From Kiloniellaceae bacterium (GTDB taxonomy: Bacteria > Pseudomonadota > Alphaproteobacteria > Kiloniellales > J153): 64,000 bases of DNA. Position 1 is the first letter of the stretch, and each line of letters starts with the position of its first letter. This document shows, piece by piece, positions 26,057 through 34,420 of this stretch. The stretch is from contig JAJFGN010000024.1 in the NCBI GenBank assembly GCA_021776115.1, positions 62,001-126,000 on the forward strand, given 5' to 3'. Under the pieces are notes generated by a model. That model was given only the letters and a program-made list of their open reading frames with translations, was not told the origin of the DNA and made no database searches. The translations under genes were made by a program, and so were the position numbers.

Positions 26057-26521
26057 GTGCCGATCGTTGAAGCGAGCGACCAGGACCGCGACTTCATGTG
26101 TGCCGCCTATGCCGAAGCCAAGGCGGGCTACGATGAGGGTGGGTTACCCATCGGCGCGATCCTGACCGAGAATGGCGAGATCATCGGGCGCGGTCACAAT
26201 CGCCGGGTGCAGGAAGGCGATCCGATCGCGCACGGGGAAATGGACTGCCTACGCCGCACCGGGCGCCGGCGCAGCTATGGCGCCGTGACCATGTACACCA
26301 CGCTCAGTCCCTGCATGATGTGCACCGGCACCATCCTACAGTTTGGCATCCCGCGCGTCGTCGTTGGCGAGGATAAGAACTTCGACGGAAATATCCCGTT
26401 TCTCTCAGAGCGCGGGGTCGAGGTCGCCCTGTTGCAGGACCCGGCGTGTATCGAACTCATGGGCCGCTTCATTCGCGAGCATCCGGAGATCTGGAACGAA
26501 GACATCGCCGAGGACGATTAG
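26057..26521 (+). CDS. Yeast-type cytosine deaminase / nucleoside deaminase
   Basis: 154 residues with the CDA-fold zinc motifs HGEMDCL and PCMMCTG. The full pattern, including EGGLPIGA near residue 27, GRGHNRR, YTTLSPCMMCTG, GIPRVVVGEDKNF and FIREHPEIWNEDI at the end, closely follows yeast cytosine deaminase Fcy1 rather than bacterial CodA (an amidohydrolase) or TadA. It should make uracil for Upp directly upstream. GTG start at 26057 after GGGAGGG. The stop overlaps that of the convergent nucleoside permease gene by four bases. Confidence 0.9.
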   Translation: MPIVEASDQDRDFMCAAYAEAKAGYDEGGLPIGAILTENGEIIGRGHNRRVQEGDPIAHGEMDCLRRTGRRRSYGAVTMYTTLSPCMMCTGTILQFGIPRVVVGEDKNFDGNIPFLSERGVEVALLQDPACIELMGRFIREHPEIWNEDIAEDD

Positions 26522-27459
26522 CGCTCGCCCTTGCGATAGGGCACCATCAGGGCCTTGGGGTACGCGGCCCGGCGCGACATGACGATCAGCGCCAGGATGC
26601 TGAAGACATAGGGCAGCATCAGGAAGATCTGATAGGGCACATCGCCGCCAAGCGCTTGTTGCAAACGCACTTGAAAGGCGTCGAAGGCGCCGAACAGCAC
26701 GGCGCCCAACAGCGCCTTTCCCGGCCGCCAAGACGCAAACACAACCAGCGCGATGCAGATCCAGCCGCGCCCGGCGATCATCTCGAAGAAAAAGGCGTTG
26801 AAGGCCGACATGGTCAGAAAGGCGCCGCCGATGGCCATGAAGCCGCTGCCGACCATGACCGCGCCGATGCGCATGACATAAACGTCGATGCCTTGTGCCT
26901 CGGCCGCCGCGGGATTCTCGCCGACCGCACGCAGGGCCAGGCCGAGCGGCGTTTTGTAGAGCACTAGGCTAACCACGACGACCGAGACGAAGGCGAGGTA
27001 AGTCAGCGCCGTTTGCTTGAACAGCGCCGGTCCGATGAAAGGGATTTCCGAGAGCAGGGGAATCGCGAAGGGCTGAAACGGTTCGATCCGGGGCGGGCTC
27101 GGCACATCGGGCAAGATCATGCGATAGGTGAAATAGGCCAGGCTGGTGGCCAGCAGGGTCAGGCCGAGGCCGGTCACATGCTGCGACAGACCCAGCGGCA
27201 CCGTGAAAATACCGTGGATCAAGCCGAAGATCATGCCCACCGCGGCGGCGAAAAGCACGCCGCTCCACAGATCCGCGCCCTGATAGACCGCCATCCATCC
27301 GGCCATGGCGCCGGCCGTCATGATGCCCTCGATTCCCAGGTTCAGAACCCCGGCGCGCTCGCAGATCAACTCGCCCAGGGTGCCGAAGATGAGCGGCGTC
27401 GCGATCCGGGTCGCGGCGGCCCAGAAGCTGACGGTCAGCAGAATTTCAATGACGTCCAT
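26518..27459 (-). CDS. Nucleoside-type ABC transporter permease (second subunit)
   Basis: 313 residues, about eight hydrophobic helices, of the branched permease family that works with BMP binding proteins. GTLGELICERAGVLNLGIEGIMTAGAMAGW near the start and RAVGENPAAAEAQGIDV in the coupling loop are the diagnostic motifs. It is the last gene of the BMP-ATPase-permease-permease unit read leftwards. Unusually, a 263-bp palindromic element separates it from the first permease; in related operons these genes abut. The element ends five bases from the ATG and no good ribosome site remains. Confidence 0.93.
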   Translation of the reverse strand: MDVIEILLTVSFWAAATRIATPLIFGTLGELICERAGVLNLGIEGIMTAGAMAGWMAVYQGADLWSGVLFAAAVGMIFGLIHGIFTVPLGLSQHVTGLGLTLLATSLAYFTYRMILPDVPSPPRIEPFQPFAIPLLSEIPFIGPALFKQTALTYLAFVSVVVVSLVLYKTPLGLALRAVGENPAAAEAQGIDVYVMRIGAVMVGSGFMAIGGAFLTMSAFNAFFFEMIAGRGWICIALVVFASWRPGKALLGAVLFGAFDAFQVRLQQALGGDVPYQIFLMLPYVFSILALIVMSRRAAYPKALMVPYRKGER

Positions 27460-27464
27460 GGCTT

Positions 27465-27727
27465 ATACCAAGGATCGCTGATAATGACCCCTAGGGATCG
27501 CGTGCGCGGTCCGTCGGGTAGGAGGGAAGCCACGGGCGATGCGGCACATCGTCAAGGCATCCCGACGCCCTCCGACGGGCCGCGCACGCGACCGGAACGG
27601 CGCATTACCAAGGCTTTCGGACGGCGTCGCGCGGGCTTCGCGATGCCCCGCATCGCCACAGCCCACGCTCCTAGCCGAAAACCTTGGTAAAGTGTCTCTA
27701 GGGGTCATTATCAGCGATCCTTGGTAT
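27465..27727. repeat. Palindromic intercistronic element, copy A
   Basis: Bounded by 30-bp perfect inverted repeats (27465-27494 and 27698-27727) that begin ATACCAAGGATCGC and include TGATAATGACCCC. The part at about 27478-27610 aligns, over roughly 130 bases and with many scattered substitutions, to the reverse complement of copy B at 34421-34574; it includes GCGATGCGGCACATCGTCAA, present in both. The rest looks like a second, more diverged unit in opposite orientation. It lies between two nucleoside permease genes, one end touching the stop codon and the other five bases from the next start. No transposase. MITE- or ERIC-like. Confidence 0.85.
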
Positions 27728-28776
27728 TAGCGCAGCCTCAGCCGATAGCGCGTGGCCAGCGAAGCCAGCAACATGGTCAGGAGCGAGGTCGCGACCACCA
27801 GGTTGGCCAGATAGTTGGAAACGCCGATGGCGCGGCTCATGAAGTCCGCGCCGACGAAGACGACCGCGACGAAAAGCGCCGCGACGATCACCGGCAGCGC
27901 GTTGAGCTGCGCCAGCATGGCGACCACGATGCCGCTGTATCCAAAGCCGGGGGAAAGGTCGAGGGTGAGGTAACCTTTCAATCCCGCGACCTCACCGACG
28001 CCGGCGAGACCGGCCAGCGCGCCGGAGATCAAGCCCACGCGCAGCATGACCCGGGGTACCGGCATGCCGGCGAAACGGGCGGCGGCAGAGCTGGCGCCGA
28101 CGGCGCGCGCCTCGAAGCCCCAGATGGTGCGTTGGGTCATGACCCAAACCGCGATGCCGGCCAGGATGGCCAGAATTAATCCGACGTGGACCCGGGTGCG
28201 CGCGATCAGCTTGGGCAGCGTGGCCTCGTCGACGATCGGCGCGCTTTGCGGCCAGCCCATGCCCATGGGGTCCTTCATCGGCCCTTCGATCATCATGGAG
28301 ACGAACAAGAGCACTACAAAGTTGAGCAACAGAGTGGTCACGACTTCGTCGACACCCAGGCGCAGTTTCAGCAACGTGGGCACCAGCATAAGCAGTGCCC
28401 CGGCCAAGGCGCCCAGCACCAGGACCATAGGGATCATGACAGCGGAGGGCAGGGCGATAGCGCCGGTGCCGACCGCGGCGGCGGTCAGGGCTCCGATATA
28501 CAACTGCCCCTCGCCGCCGATATTCCACAGCTTGGCACGGAACGCGACTGCGGCCGCGAGCCCGGTGAAGATGAGCGGCGTCGCGCGCGACAGGGTTTCC
28601 GTGATCGCAAGGCGCGACCCCAGCGCGCCCTTGAAGATCAAGACATAGGCGTCGACAACGGAGACCTCGGCCCAGAGTAGCGGGATCGCCGCCAGCAGCA
28701 GGGCCAGCACCACCGCCCCAGCGGGCGCGGCGATAGCAAGAGCGAGGGGAACCCGGGTGCGGGTTTCAAGCCGCAT
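27727..28776 (-). CDS. Nucleoside-type ABC transporter permease (first subunit)
   Basis: 349 residues with about nine hydrophobic helices. Diagnostic segments are RATPLIFTGLAAAVAFRAKLWNIGGEGQ near residue 65 and the coupling-loop RAVGASSAAARFAGMPV. It pairs with the second permease (26518) to form the membrane channel of a BMP-type nucleoside or purine importer. Its ATG overlaps the end of the ATPase gene by 11 bases. Its TAA stop touches the palindromic element. Confidence 0.93.
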   Translation of the reverse strand: MRLETRTRVPLALAIAAPAGAVVLALLLAAIPLLWAEVSVVDAYVLIFKGALGSRLAITETLSRATPLIFTGLAAAVAFRAKLWNIGGEGQLYIGALTAAAVGTGAIALPSAVMIPMVLVLGALAGALLMLVPTLLKLRLGVDEVVTTLLLNFVVLLFVSMMIEGPMKDPMGMGWPQSAPIVDEATLPKLIARTRVHVGLILAILAGIAVWVMTQRTIWGFEARAVGASSAAARFAGMPVPRVMLRVGLISGALAGLAGVGEVAGLKGYLTLDLSPGFGYSGIVVAMLAQLNALPVIVAALFVAVVFVGADFMSRAIGVSNYLANLVVATSLLTMLLASLATRYRLRLR

Positions 28777-30337
28777 CGTGAGCGGCCGTTTCTGTGTCGT
28801 GCCCGGCCATCATCAAGCCAAGTTGCCGGATGGTGACACTCTCGGTCGGCATGGCCTGCGACAGGTGGCCCCGGTGCAGGACTGCGATCCGGTCCGATAG
28901 GGTGAGCAATTCGTCCAAGTCCTCCGAGATCAGGATAATGCCGGCCCCGCGTCCGCGCGCTTCCAAGAGGCGCCGGTGAACCTCGGTCACAGCGCCGATG
29001 TCGAGGCCACGCGAAGGTTGATTGGCCAGGATCACATTGGGATCGCGGGTTAGGACGCGGGCCAGGATCAGTTTCTGCACGTTCCCACCCGACAACAGGC
29101 GTGTTGCCGCCTCGGGTCCCGGACAGCGGACGTCGAAGCCTTCAATAGCCCGCCGGGCGTGGGCGCGCGCCGCACCGCCGCGAATGAAGCCGGCCTGGCA
29201 AAAAGCTGGGCTACGATAATCTTCCAGCGCCAGATTCTCCCACACCGCCATGTCGCCGACGACGCCGTCGTGAAGTCGATCCTCCGGAATCCGGCCGATC
29301 CCCGCAGCGACCATCCCCGCTGGCGACCCCAGCGCGACGGCTTGCTCATGCAGGGTTACGGTGCCGCTTTCCGGCGTCTGCAAGCCGCAAATCAGATTGG
29401 ACAGCGCGACCTGCCCGTTGCCGGACACGCCCGCGATGCCGAGAATCTCGTGCTGGCGCAGGGTCAAACTTGCGTCGCTGAGCGCCGGCCGGCCATGGGC
29501 GCCAGGGACGCAAACCTTGTCGAGTACCAGAATGGCCTCGCCGGGCGCCATCTCCGGCCGGACCGTTTGCGGAATAGCCCGGCCGACCATGGTTTCCGCC
29601 AAGTGCGCCGCGTCGGTCTCGTCCGTGATCAAGTCGGCAACGACGGCTCCCGCGCGCAACACAACGACCCGTTGTGAAACCGACATGACTTCGGCCAGCT
29701 TGTGCGAGATGAAAACGATCGACAGCCCTTGCGCGACCAGATGGTGCAGGGTCTCGAACAGGCGGTCGGTTTCCTGTGGCGTCAAGACGGCGGTCGGTTC
29801 GTCCAGGATTAGGATCCGGGCGCCTCGGTATAGCGCTTTCAGGATCTCGACCCGTTGCCGTTCGCCCACGGACAAAACACCGATCGCCGCATCGAGATCG
29901 ACGCGCAGGCCAGAGCCGTCCATCAACTCGTCGAGTTTGCGGCGCGCGGATCGGCGGTCCGCCCATGGCCGGAATAAGGATTGCGTGCCAAGGATGATGT
30001 TGTCGAAGGCGGTCAGATTGTCTGCCAGCGTGAAATGCTGGTGCACCATGCCGATGCCCGCGGCCAGCGCGGCGCTTGGCGAGCCGCCGCGCAAGGGGGT
30101 GAGGGCGCCGCCGGGGTCGGCGACCAGAACCTCGCCTTCATCGGCCAGGTAGTGGCCGAAGAGGATATTCATGAGAGTGGTTTTTCCGGCGCCGTTCTCG
30201 CCCAGCAGGGCCAGAATCGCGCCCCGGCGCAATTCCAAGTCGATGGCGTTGTTCGCCACCAGCGCCCCGAAACGCTTGGTGATGCCGCGCAGCCGGAGGA
30301 CGATGTCCTCCGGCGCACGAGCCTCAGTCGCAGTCAC
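28766..30337 (-). CDS. Nucleoside-type ABC transporter ATPase (two nucleotide-binding domains)
   Basis: 523 residues holding two ABC domains, as in sugar and nucleoside importers of the YufO/MglA group. Domain 1: Walker A GENGAGKTTLMN, signature LSVGERQRVEILKAL and Walker B ILILDEPTAVLTPQE. Domain 2 has a degenerate Walker A (GVSGNGQVAL, no Lys) and a signature LSGGNVQKLILARV, as is normal for the family. It follows the binding-protein gene after 35 bases and overlaps the permease start. Confidence 0.95.
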   Translation of the reverse strand: MTATEARAPEDIVLRLRGITKRFGALVANNAIDLELRRGAILALLGENGAGKTTLMNILFGHYLADEGEVLVADPGGALTPLRGGSPSAALAAGIGMVHQHFTLADNLTAFDNIILGTQSLFRPWADRRSARRKLDELMDGSGLRVDLDAAIGVLSVGERQRVEILKALYRGARILILDEPTAVLTPQETDRLFETLHHLVAQGLSIVFISHKLAEVMSVSQRVVVLRAGAVVADLITDETDAAHLAETMVGRAIPQTVRPEMAPGEAILVLDKVCVPGAHGRPALSDASLTLRQHEILGIAGVSGNGQVALSNLICGLQTPESGTVTLHEQAVALGSPAGMVAAGIGRIPEDRLHDGVVGDMAVWENLALEDYRSPAFCQAGFIRGGAARAHARRAIEGFDVRCPGPEAATRLLSGGNVQKLILARVLTRDPNVILANQPSRGLDIGAVTEVHRRLLEARGRGAGIILISEDLDELLTLSDRIAVLHRGHLSQAMPTESVTIRQLGLMMAGHDTETAAHDAA

Positions 30338-30372
30338 GTGCCTAACAGGTCATTTCGAGCACGTAACCTTAC

Positions 30373-31371
30373 CTACATTGACGATTTGGGTTCGGAATCG
30401 TTGACGTTGACGCGGAACAGGCCGTTGCGGATTTCGTCCTCGCGGGCCTTGATCGCGGTCATTGTCTTGGCGTTGACCAGCTTGCTGTCCATGGGAGCCA
30501 GCGAGGCGCCGCCGTGGGACATGTAGCTGTAGCTGCCATAGTCTTCGGCGGCGAAGTTACCGCTTTTGACCGCCGCGATCGCGCGGTCGATGGTCGGCTC
30601 CATATGCCACAAGGCACTCGCGACAACGGTACCCGGGTACTCTTTCTGGGTATCGATCACGTTGCCGATGGCCATGACCTTGCGCTCCTTGGCCGCGTCG
30701 GAAACGCCATAACGCTCGGCATACATGATATCGGCGCCGGCATCCATCATGGCGAAGGCGGCTTCCTTGGCTTTCGGCGGATCGTACCAGCTGCCGATGA
30801 AGGACACGGAGAACTTGACGTCCGGATTGATTTCGCGGGCGCCGTCCATGAAAGCGTTCATAAGGCGATTGACTTCGGGAATTGGATATCCGCCGACCAT
30901 GCCTATTTTATTGGACTTGGTTAGGCTGCCCGCGACCATGCCGGTCAGATACGACGGTTCGTGGATCCAATTGTCGAAGACCGAGAAATTTGCGCCCGAG
31001 GGGCCGAAACTGGAACCCATCAGGTAAGCTGTCTTCGGATAATCCTTGGCCACCTTGCGCGCGGCGCGCTCGACCCCAAAAACTTCGCCAACGACCAAAT
31101 TGTTGCCGGCCTCGGAATATTCGCGCATGACGCGCTCGTAGTCGGTGTTGGCGACGTTCTCGGAATAAATGTATTCAATGTCGCCGCGCGCGGCTGCCGC
31201 ATTCAGTGCTTTGTGTATCCGGCTGATCCATTGTTGCTCGACCGGTAAAGTGTAGATCGCGGCGACCTTGATCTTTGCCGCGATGGCCGGTGTTGCGCCG
31301 CTCAAGGCTGTCGTCCAAGCGATGGCGGCGAAGGCCAAGAAGCTGAGGCCCTTACGAAGTGTGGTTCTCAT
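30373..31371 (-). CDS. BMP-family nucleoside-type binding protein
   Basis: About 332 residues from ATG 31371. The signal peptide (GLSFLAFAAIAWTTALSGATPAIAA) leads to the BMP/Med periplasmic binding fold: IKVAAIYTLPVEQQWISRIH, NLVVGEVFG, SSFGPSGANFSVFDNWIHEP, ADIMYAERYG. BMP proteins bind nucleosides, purines or related compounds. First gene of the leftward transport operon; the convergent upp and cytosine deaminase genes make pyrimidine or nucleoside uptake the likeliest role. Start chosen because the upstream 58-residue extension has no signal character. Confidence 0.93.
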   Translation of the reverse strand: MRTTLRKGLSFLAFAAIAWTTALSGATPAIAAKIKVAAIYTLPVEQQWISRIHKALNAAAARGDIEYIYSENVANTDYERVMREYSEAGNNLVVGEVFGVERAARKVAKDYPKTAYLMGSSFGPSGANFSVFDNWIHEPSYLTGMVAGSLTKSNKIGMVGGYPIPEVNRLMNAFMDGAREINPDVKFSVSFIGSWYDPPKAKEAAFAMMDAGADIMYAERYGVSDAAKERKVMAIGNVIDTQKEYPGTVVASALWHMEPTIDRAIAAVKSGNFAAEDYGSYSYMSHGGASLAPMDSKLVNAKTMTAIKAREDEIRNGLFRVNVNDSEPKSSM

Positions 31372-31402
31372 GGTGCGATGTCTCCCAGTGTTTGAAGAAA
31401 CC

Positions 31403-31430
31403 AAAAAACGGCGCCTTATCGATTGGCGCC
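31403..31430 (-). terminator. Attenuator-like hairpin in the leader of the nucleoside ABC operon
   Basis: On the minus strand GGCGCC (31425-31430), nine-base loop, GGCGCC (31410-31415), one G, then TTTTTT (31403-31408). It lies 32 bases before the BMP start, so terminating here would shut off the operon. Upstream in the leader another small hairpin, GTGC-ATAAATA-GCAC (31453-31467), might compete or act as anti-terminator. No known riboswitch core recognised. Confidence 0.55.
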
Positions 31431-31555
31431 TTTCTTTCGACGGCCCGGCGGTAGTGCTATTTATGCACTTTAGTTGCCGTCGTGTCGTCGCATTTGCGGG
31501 AATTGGCGCGGCCCTGATTGTCTTGTGCTGGTTTCGGCACGCCACCCGATCAATT

Positions 31556-31571
31556 CTGACTGTTTGGTCAA
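31556..31571. promoter_or_regulatory. RutR-like operator upstream of the nucleoside ABC operon
   Basis: On the minus strand TTGACCAAACAGTCAG matches the RutR consensus TTGACCA-NN-TGGTCAA at 11 of 14 fixed positions (full left half, core of right half). RutR is a TetR-family sensor of uracil/thymine, fitting the pyrimidine genes here. It lies 185 bases upstream of the BMP start. The rest of the spacer (31372-31715) holds the attenuator-like hairpin and no supported gene. Confidence 0.4.
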
Positions 31572-31715
31572 ATTATTCGTAGCGCAAAGAACACCGGCCG
31601 ATCAAGCCACTTGTCGTTATGTTTCGCCTGTTATCCCAGGCACGGCAGTGGCGCGGCGCGGTGACAATGTGTATCAGGGGCTCCAGGCTTACCTCATGGG
31701 CCGGAATTACACGGT

Positions 31716-32480
31716 ATGGCCGAAGTCGCTGCTTATCATTGGGTGTTCTTGTTGATTGCCGCTCCCTGTGTCGGCAGTTTCCTGGGGCTGGTCGCCGCGC
31801 GCCTGCCGGAGGGACGGGCGATCGTGTGGTCTCGCTCGCGGTGTCCTCACTGTGACCATGTTCTAGGCTGGCTTGAATTGGTCCCGGTCTTGAGTTGGGT
31901 GTTTCAGCGCGGAACCTGCCGCGCCTGTGGCCACACCTTGTCCTGGCGCTACCCGGCGATCGAGCTGGCCGCGCTCGGCATCGCGATCTGGAGCCTGGCG
32001 GTCACGCCGGGGGGCTTGGCCTGGGCCACCGCCGCCTTGGGCTGGAGCCTTCTGACCCTCGCCATCATCGACGTGCGCCACCTAATTCTGCCGGACGAAA
32101 TCACACTGTCCTTGATTCCAGCCGGCTTTGCAGTCACTTGGATCTTGGACTCGGCGCGTCTACCGCACCATGCTGCCGGGGCTGTCGCCGGTTTCCTGTT
32201 CGTTGTGATCCTGCGCTGGGCCTATGCTCTCGTGCGTGGGCGCGAGGGGATCGGCATGGGCGATGCCAAGCTGCTGGCCGCCGCCGGTGCTTGGGTCTCT
32301 TGGCAAGGCTTGCCGGGCATAGTCTTGATTTCCGCCGCGCTGGCCCTGGCTGGCCATATCATCTGGAGCGCCCTATTCGAGCGTATGGAATTGACGAGGG
32401 AAATACCCTTCGGGCCCTATTTGGCTGGCGGGCTCTGGCTGACCTGGCTTTATGGGCCGATCACAATAGGGTCACAATAA
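31716..32480 (+). CDS. gspO: Prepilin peptidase (A24 family, PilD/GspO)
   Basis: 254 residues, polytopic inner-membrane aspartyl protease that removes the leader from prepilins and pseudopilins and methylates the new N-terminus. The N-terminal domain has the zinc tetracysteine CPHC...CRAC; the catalytic aspartates are in IIDVRHLILPD and GMGDAKL. First gene of the type II secretion region, 210 bases before gspE. It may also process the Flp pilin at 57.6 kb, although Tad loci usually have their own peptidase. Confidence 0.95.
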   Translation: MAEVAAYHWVFLLIAAPCVGSFLGLVAARLPEGRAIVWSRSRCPHCDHVLGWLELVPVLSWVFQRGTCRACGHTLSWRYPAIELAALGIAIWSLAVTPGGLAWATAALGWSLLTLAIIDVRHLILPDEITLSLIPAGFAVTWILDSARLPHHAAGAVAGFLFVVILRWAYALVRGREGIGMGDAKLLAAAGAWVSWQGLPGIVLISAALALAGHIIWSALFERMELTREIPFGPYLAGGLWLTWLYGPITIGSQ

Positions 32481-32690
32481 GCCCATAGGTACCGGGTGTA
32501 GACTGCCGCTGCGGCCCTTTCTCGGGGCCTTGAAAGGCAAAATGGCGGAAAGTCGCTCCTTGAAGAAGCGATTCCCGACCTGTTTTAGACATTTGGGTTG
32601 TTTTAAGGTTCTAGGATCAAGGTATATCGTTTTCACGCAGTTCAGCGCGGGAGCGGGCCAGCGCGAGAGCGGGAAAGCAAGAGAGTTCGA

Positions 32691-34418
32691 ATGACGATGA
32701 GTGTGCGGACCGTGGCGGATAAGCAGGCCGATTTTGAGCAGGCGCTTGGAACGCGCTTGACCGAGGGCGGCAAATTGGACGCCGCGGGCCTGGATCGGGC
32801 CAAGCGGGTTCGCGAGGATACGGGCGAGCGTCTAAGCGTCTTGTTGCCGAAGCTTGGGCTTGTGTCGGAGCGCGACATGGCCGAAGCGGTCGCGGCGCAG
32901 TTGAACTTGCAACTGGTCGGGCCGAGCGATTTTCCCGACGAACCGTTATTTAAGGAGAAACTGAGCCCGCGCTTCCTGCGCGAGGCCCAGATCTTGCCGA
33001 TTGCTCAGGAGCAGGACGGCCTGGTCGTCGCCATGGCCGATCCCATGAACAGTTTCGCGACCGACGCCTTGCGTCTGGTCGCGGGCGGAAAGGTGCTGCC
33101 CCGGGTCGCGGTTCCAGGCGAACTGGAAGCGGCCATCGAGCGTCTTTACGCGCAAAAGGCCGGCACCGAAGGCGCGGCGGGCGAGGCAACCCTCGAGGAA
33201 GACAGTCAGGGCGTGGAGCTTGACGTCGCGCGCCTCCGCGACCTGGCGAGCGAGGCGCCGGTAATACGCCTGGTCAACCAGCTCATCACCAAGGCGGTCG
33301 AGGCGCGTGCGTCCGATATCCATATCGAGGCGTTCGAGAATGAATTGCGGGTGCGCTTTCGCATCGACGGCGTCTTGCGCGAAACCGAATCCCCGGCCAA
33401 CCGGTTCCGGGCGGCCATTGTTTCGCGCATCAAGATCATGGCCAAGCTAAACATCGCCGAACGCCGCTTGCCGCAAGACGGCCGCATCAAGCTGGCGATT
33501 CGCGGCACGCCCGTCGATTTGCGTATCTCCACCATCCCGACCATGCACGGGGAAGGCGTGGTCATGCGCGTTCTCGACCGTAAGGGGGTGTCCCTCGATT
33601 TTACGGCGCTCGGTATTAGCGACTTCGCCCTTGAGACCTTGCTGAAGATTCTGGAGCGGCCACACGGCATCGTTCTGGTCACCGGTCCGACCGGAAGTGG
33701 CAAGACAACAACGCTCTATACATCGTTGGTTAGATTGAATAGTCCGGACAAAAAGATCCTGACCGTTGAAGATCCGATTGAATATCAACTGGACGGAATC
33801 AATCAGATCCAGGTGCAACCCAGTATCGGCCTCAGCTTCGCCAATGTCCTGCGATCGATCCTGCGCCAAGATCCCGATATCGTCATGATCGGCGAGATCC
33901 GGGACGTCGAAACCGCGGAAATCGCGATCCAAGCGGCGCTGACCGGCCATTTGGTTCTTTCGACCCTGCACACCAACGATGCCGCCGGCACGATTTCCCG
34001 GCTGCTCGACATGGGGGCCCAGGACTATTTGTTGACCACGACGTTGAACGGCATTGCCGCGCAGCGCCTGGTGCGCACCTTATGCCGCCACTGCAAGACC
34101 CGGGCGGTTGCGCTGCCCGAGCTCGTGGAGCAGCTCAACTTGAAACGCTACACGCGGGACTCCGAGATCCACCTTTACCGCGCTGTCGGTTGCGACCAAT
34201 GCAACGGAACCGGATATTTCGGCCGCAGCAGCTTGATCGAAGTGCTGGTCGTATCCGATCCGATCCGCCGCCTGATCCTGAAACGCGCGGACTCGATGGA
34301 TTTGCACCGTGCCGCGGTCGAGGAGGGCATGCGTACCATGTACGATGACGGCATGCAGAAAGCCTTGGCCGGTCTTACCACGGTTGAGGAAGTCCTGCGG
34401 GTAACTCGAGACGTGTGA
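32691..34418 (+). CDS. gspE: Type II secretion ATPase
   Basis: Cytoplasmic motor that drives pseudopilus assembly. 575 residues: N-terminal GspE-N domain, then Walker A GPTGSGKTTTLYTS, Asp box EDPIEYQLDGINQIQV, Walker B DIVMIGEIRD, His box LVLSTLHTNDAAGT and the zinc tetracysteine CRHC...CDQC. ATG at 32691 (32697 is a second possible Met). The 210-base spacer before it holds AT-rich DNA and probably the promoter. A 154-bp palindromic element fills the gap to gspF. Confidence 0.96.
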   Translation: MTMSVRTVADKQADFEQALGTRLTEGGKLDAAGLDRAKRVREDTGERLSVLLPKLGLVSERDMAEAVAAQLNLQLVGPSDFPDEPLFKEKLSPRFLREAQILPIAQEQDGLVVAMADPMNSFATDALRLVAGGKVLPRVAVPGELEAAIERLYAQKAGTEGAAGEATLEEDSQGVELDVARLRDLASEAPVIRLVNQLITKAVEARASDIHIEAFENELRVRFRIDGVLRETESPANRFRAAIVSRIKIMAKLNIAERRLPQDGRIKLAIRGTPVDLRISTIPTMHGEGVVMRVLDRKGVSLDFTALGISDFALETLLKILERPHGIVLVTGPTGSGKTTTLYTSLVRLNSPDKKILTVEDPIEYQLDGINQIQVQPSIGLSFANVLRSILRQDPDIVMIGEIRDVETAEIAIQAALTGHLVLSTLHTNDAAGTISRLLDMGAQDYLLTTTLNGIAAQRLVRTLCRHCKTRAVALPELVEQLNLKRYTRDSEIHLYRAVGCDQCNGTGYFGRSSLIEVLVVSDPIRRLILKRADSMDLHRAAVEEGMRTMYDDGMQKALAGLTTVEEVLRVTRDV

Positions 34419-34420
34419 TG

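Noticed and set aside
27465-27727. Insertion sequence or transposase remnant between the permease genes
   Set aside because: No transposase-like frame; size, internal symmetry and the second copy at 34.4 kb fit a non-coding palindromic element better.
27463-27730. Open frames of 60-80 codons on both strands inside the palindromic element
   Set aside because: They exist because the element is GC-rich and symmetrical; no ribosome site, no family match, and copy B does not preserve them.
31716-32480. Prepilin peptidase as the dedicated CpaA/TadV of the Tad locus
   Set aside because: It carries the N-terminal zinc tetracysteine domain of PilD/GspO, which CpaA-type peptidases lack, and is next to gspE.
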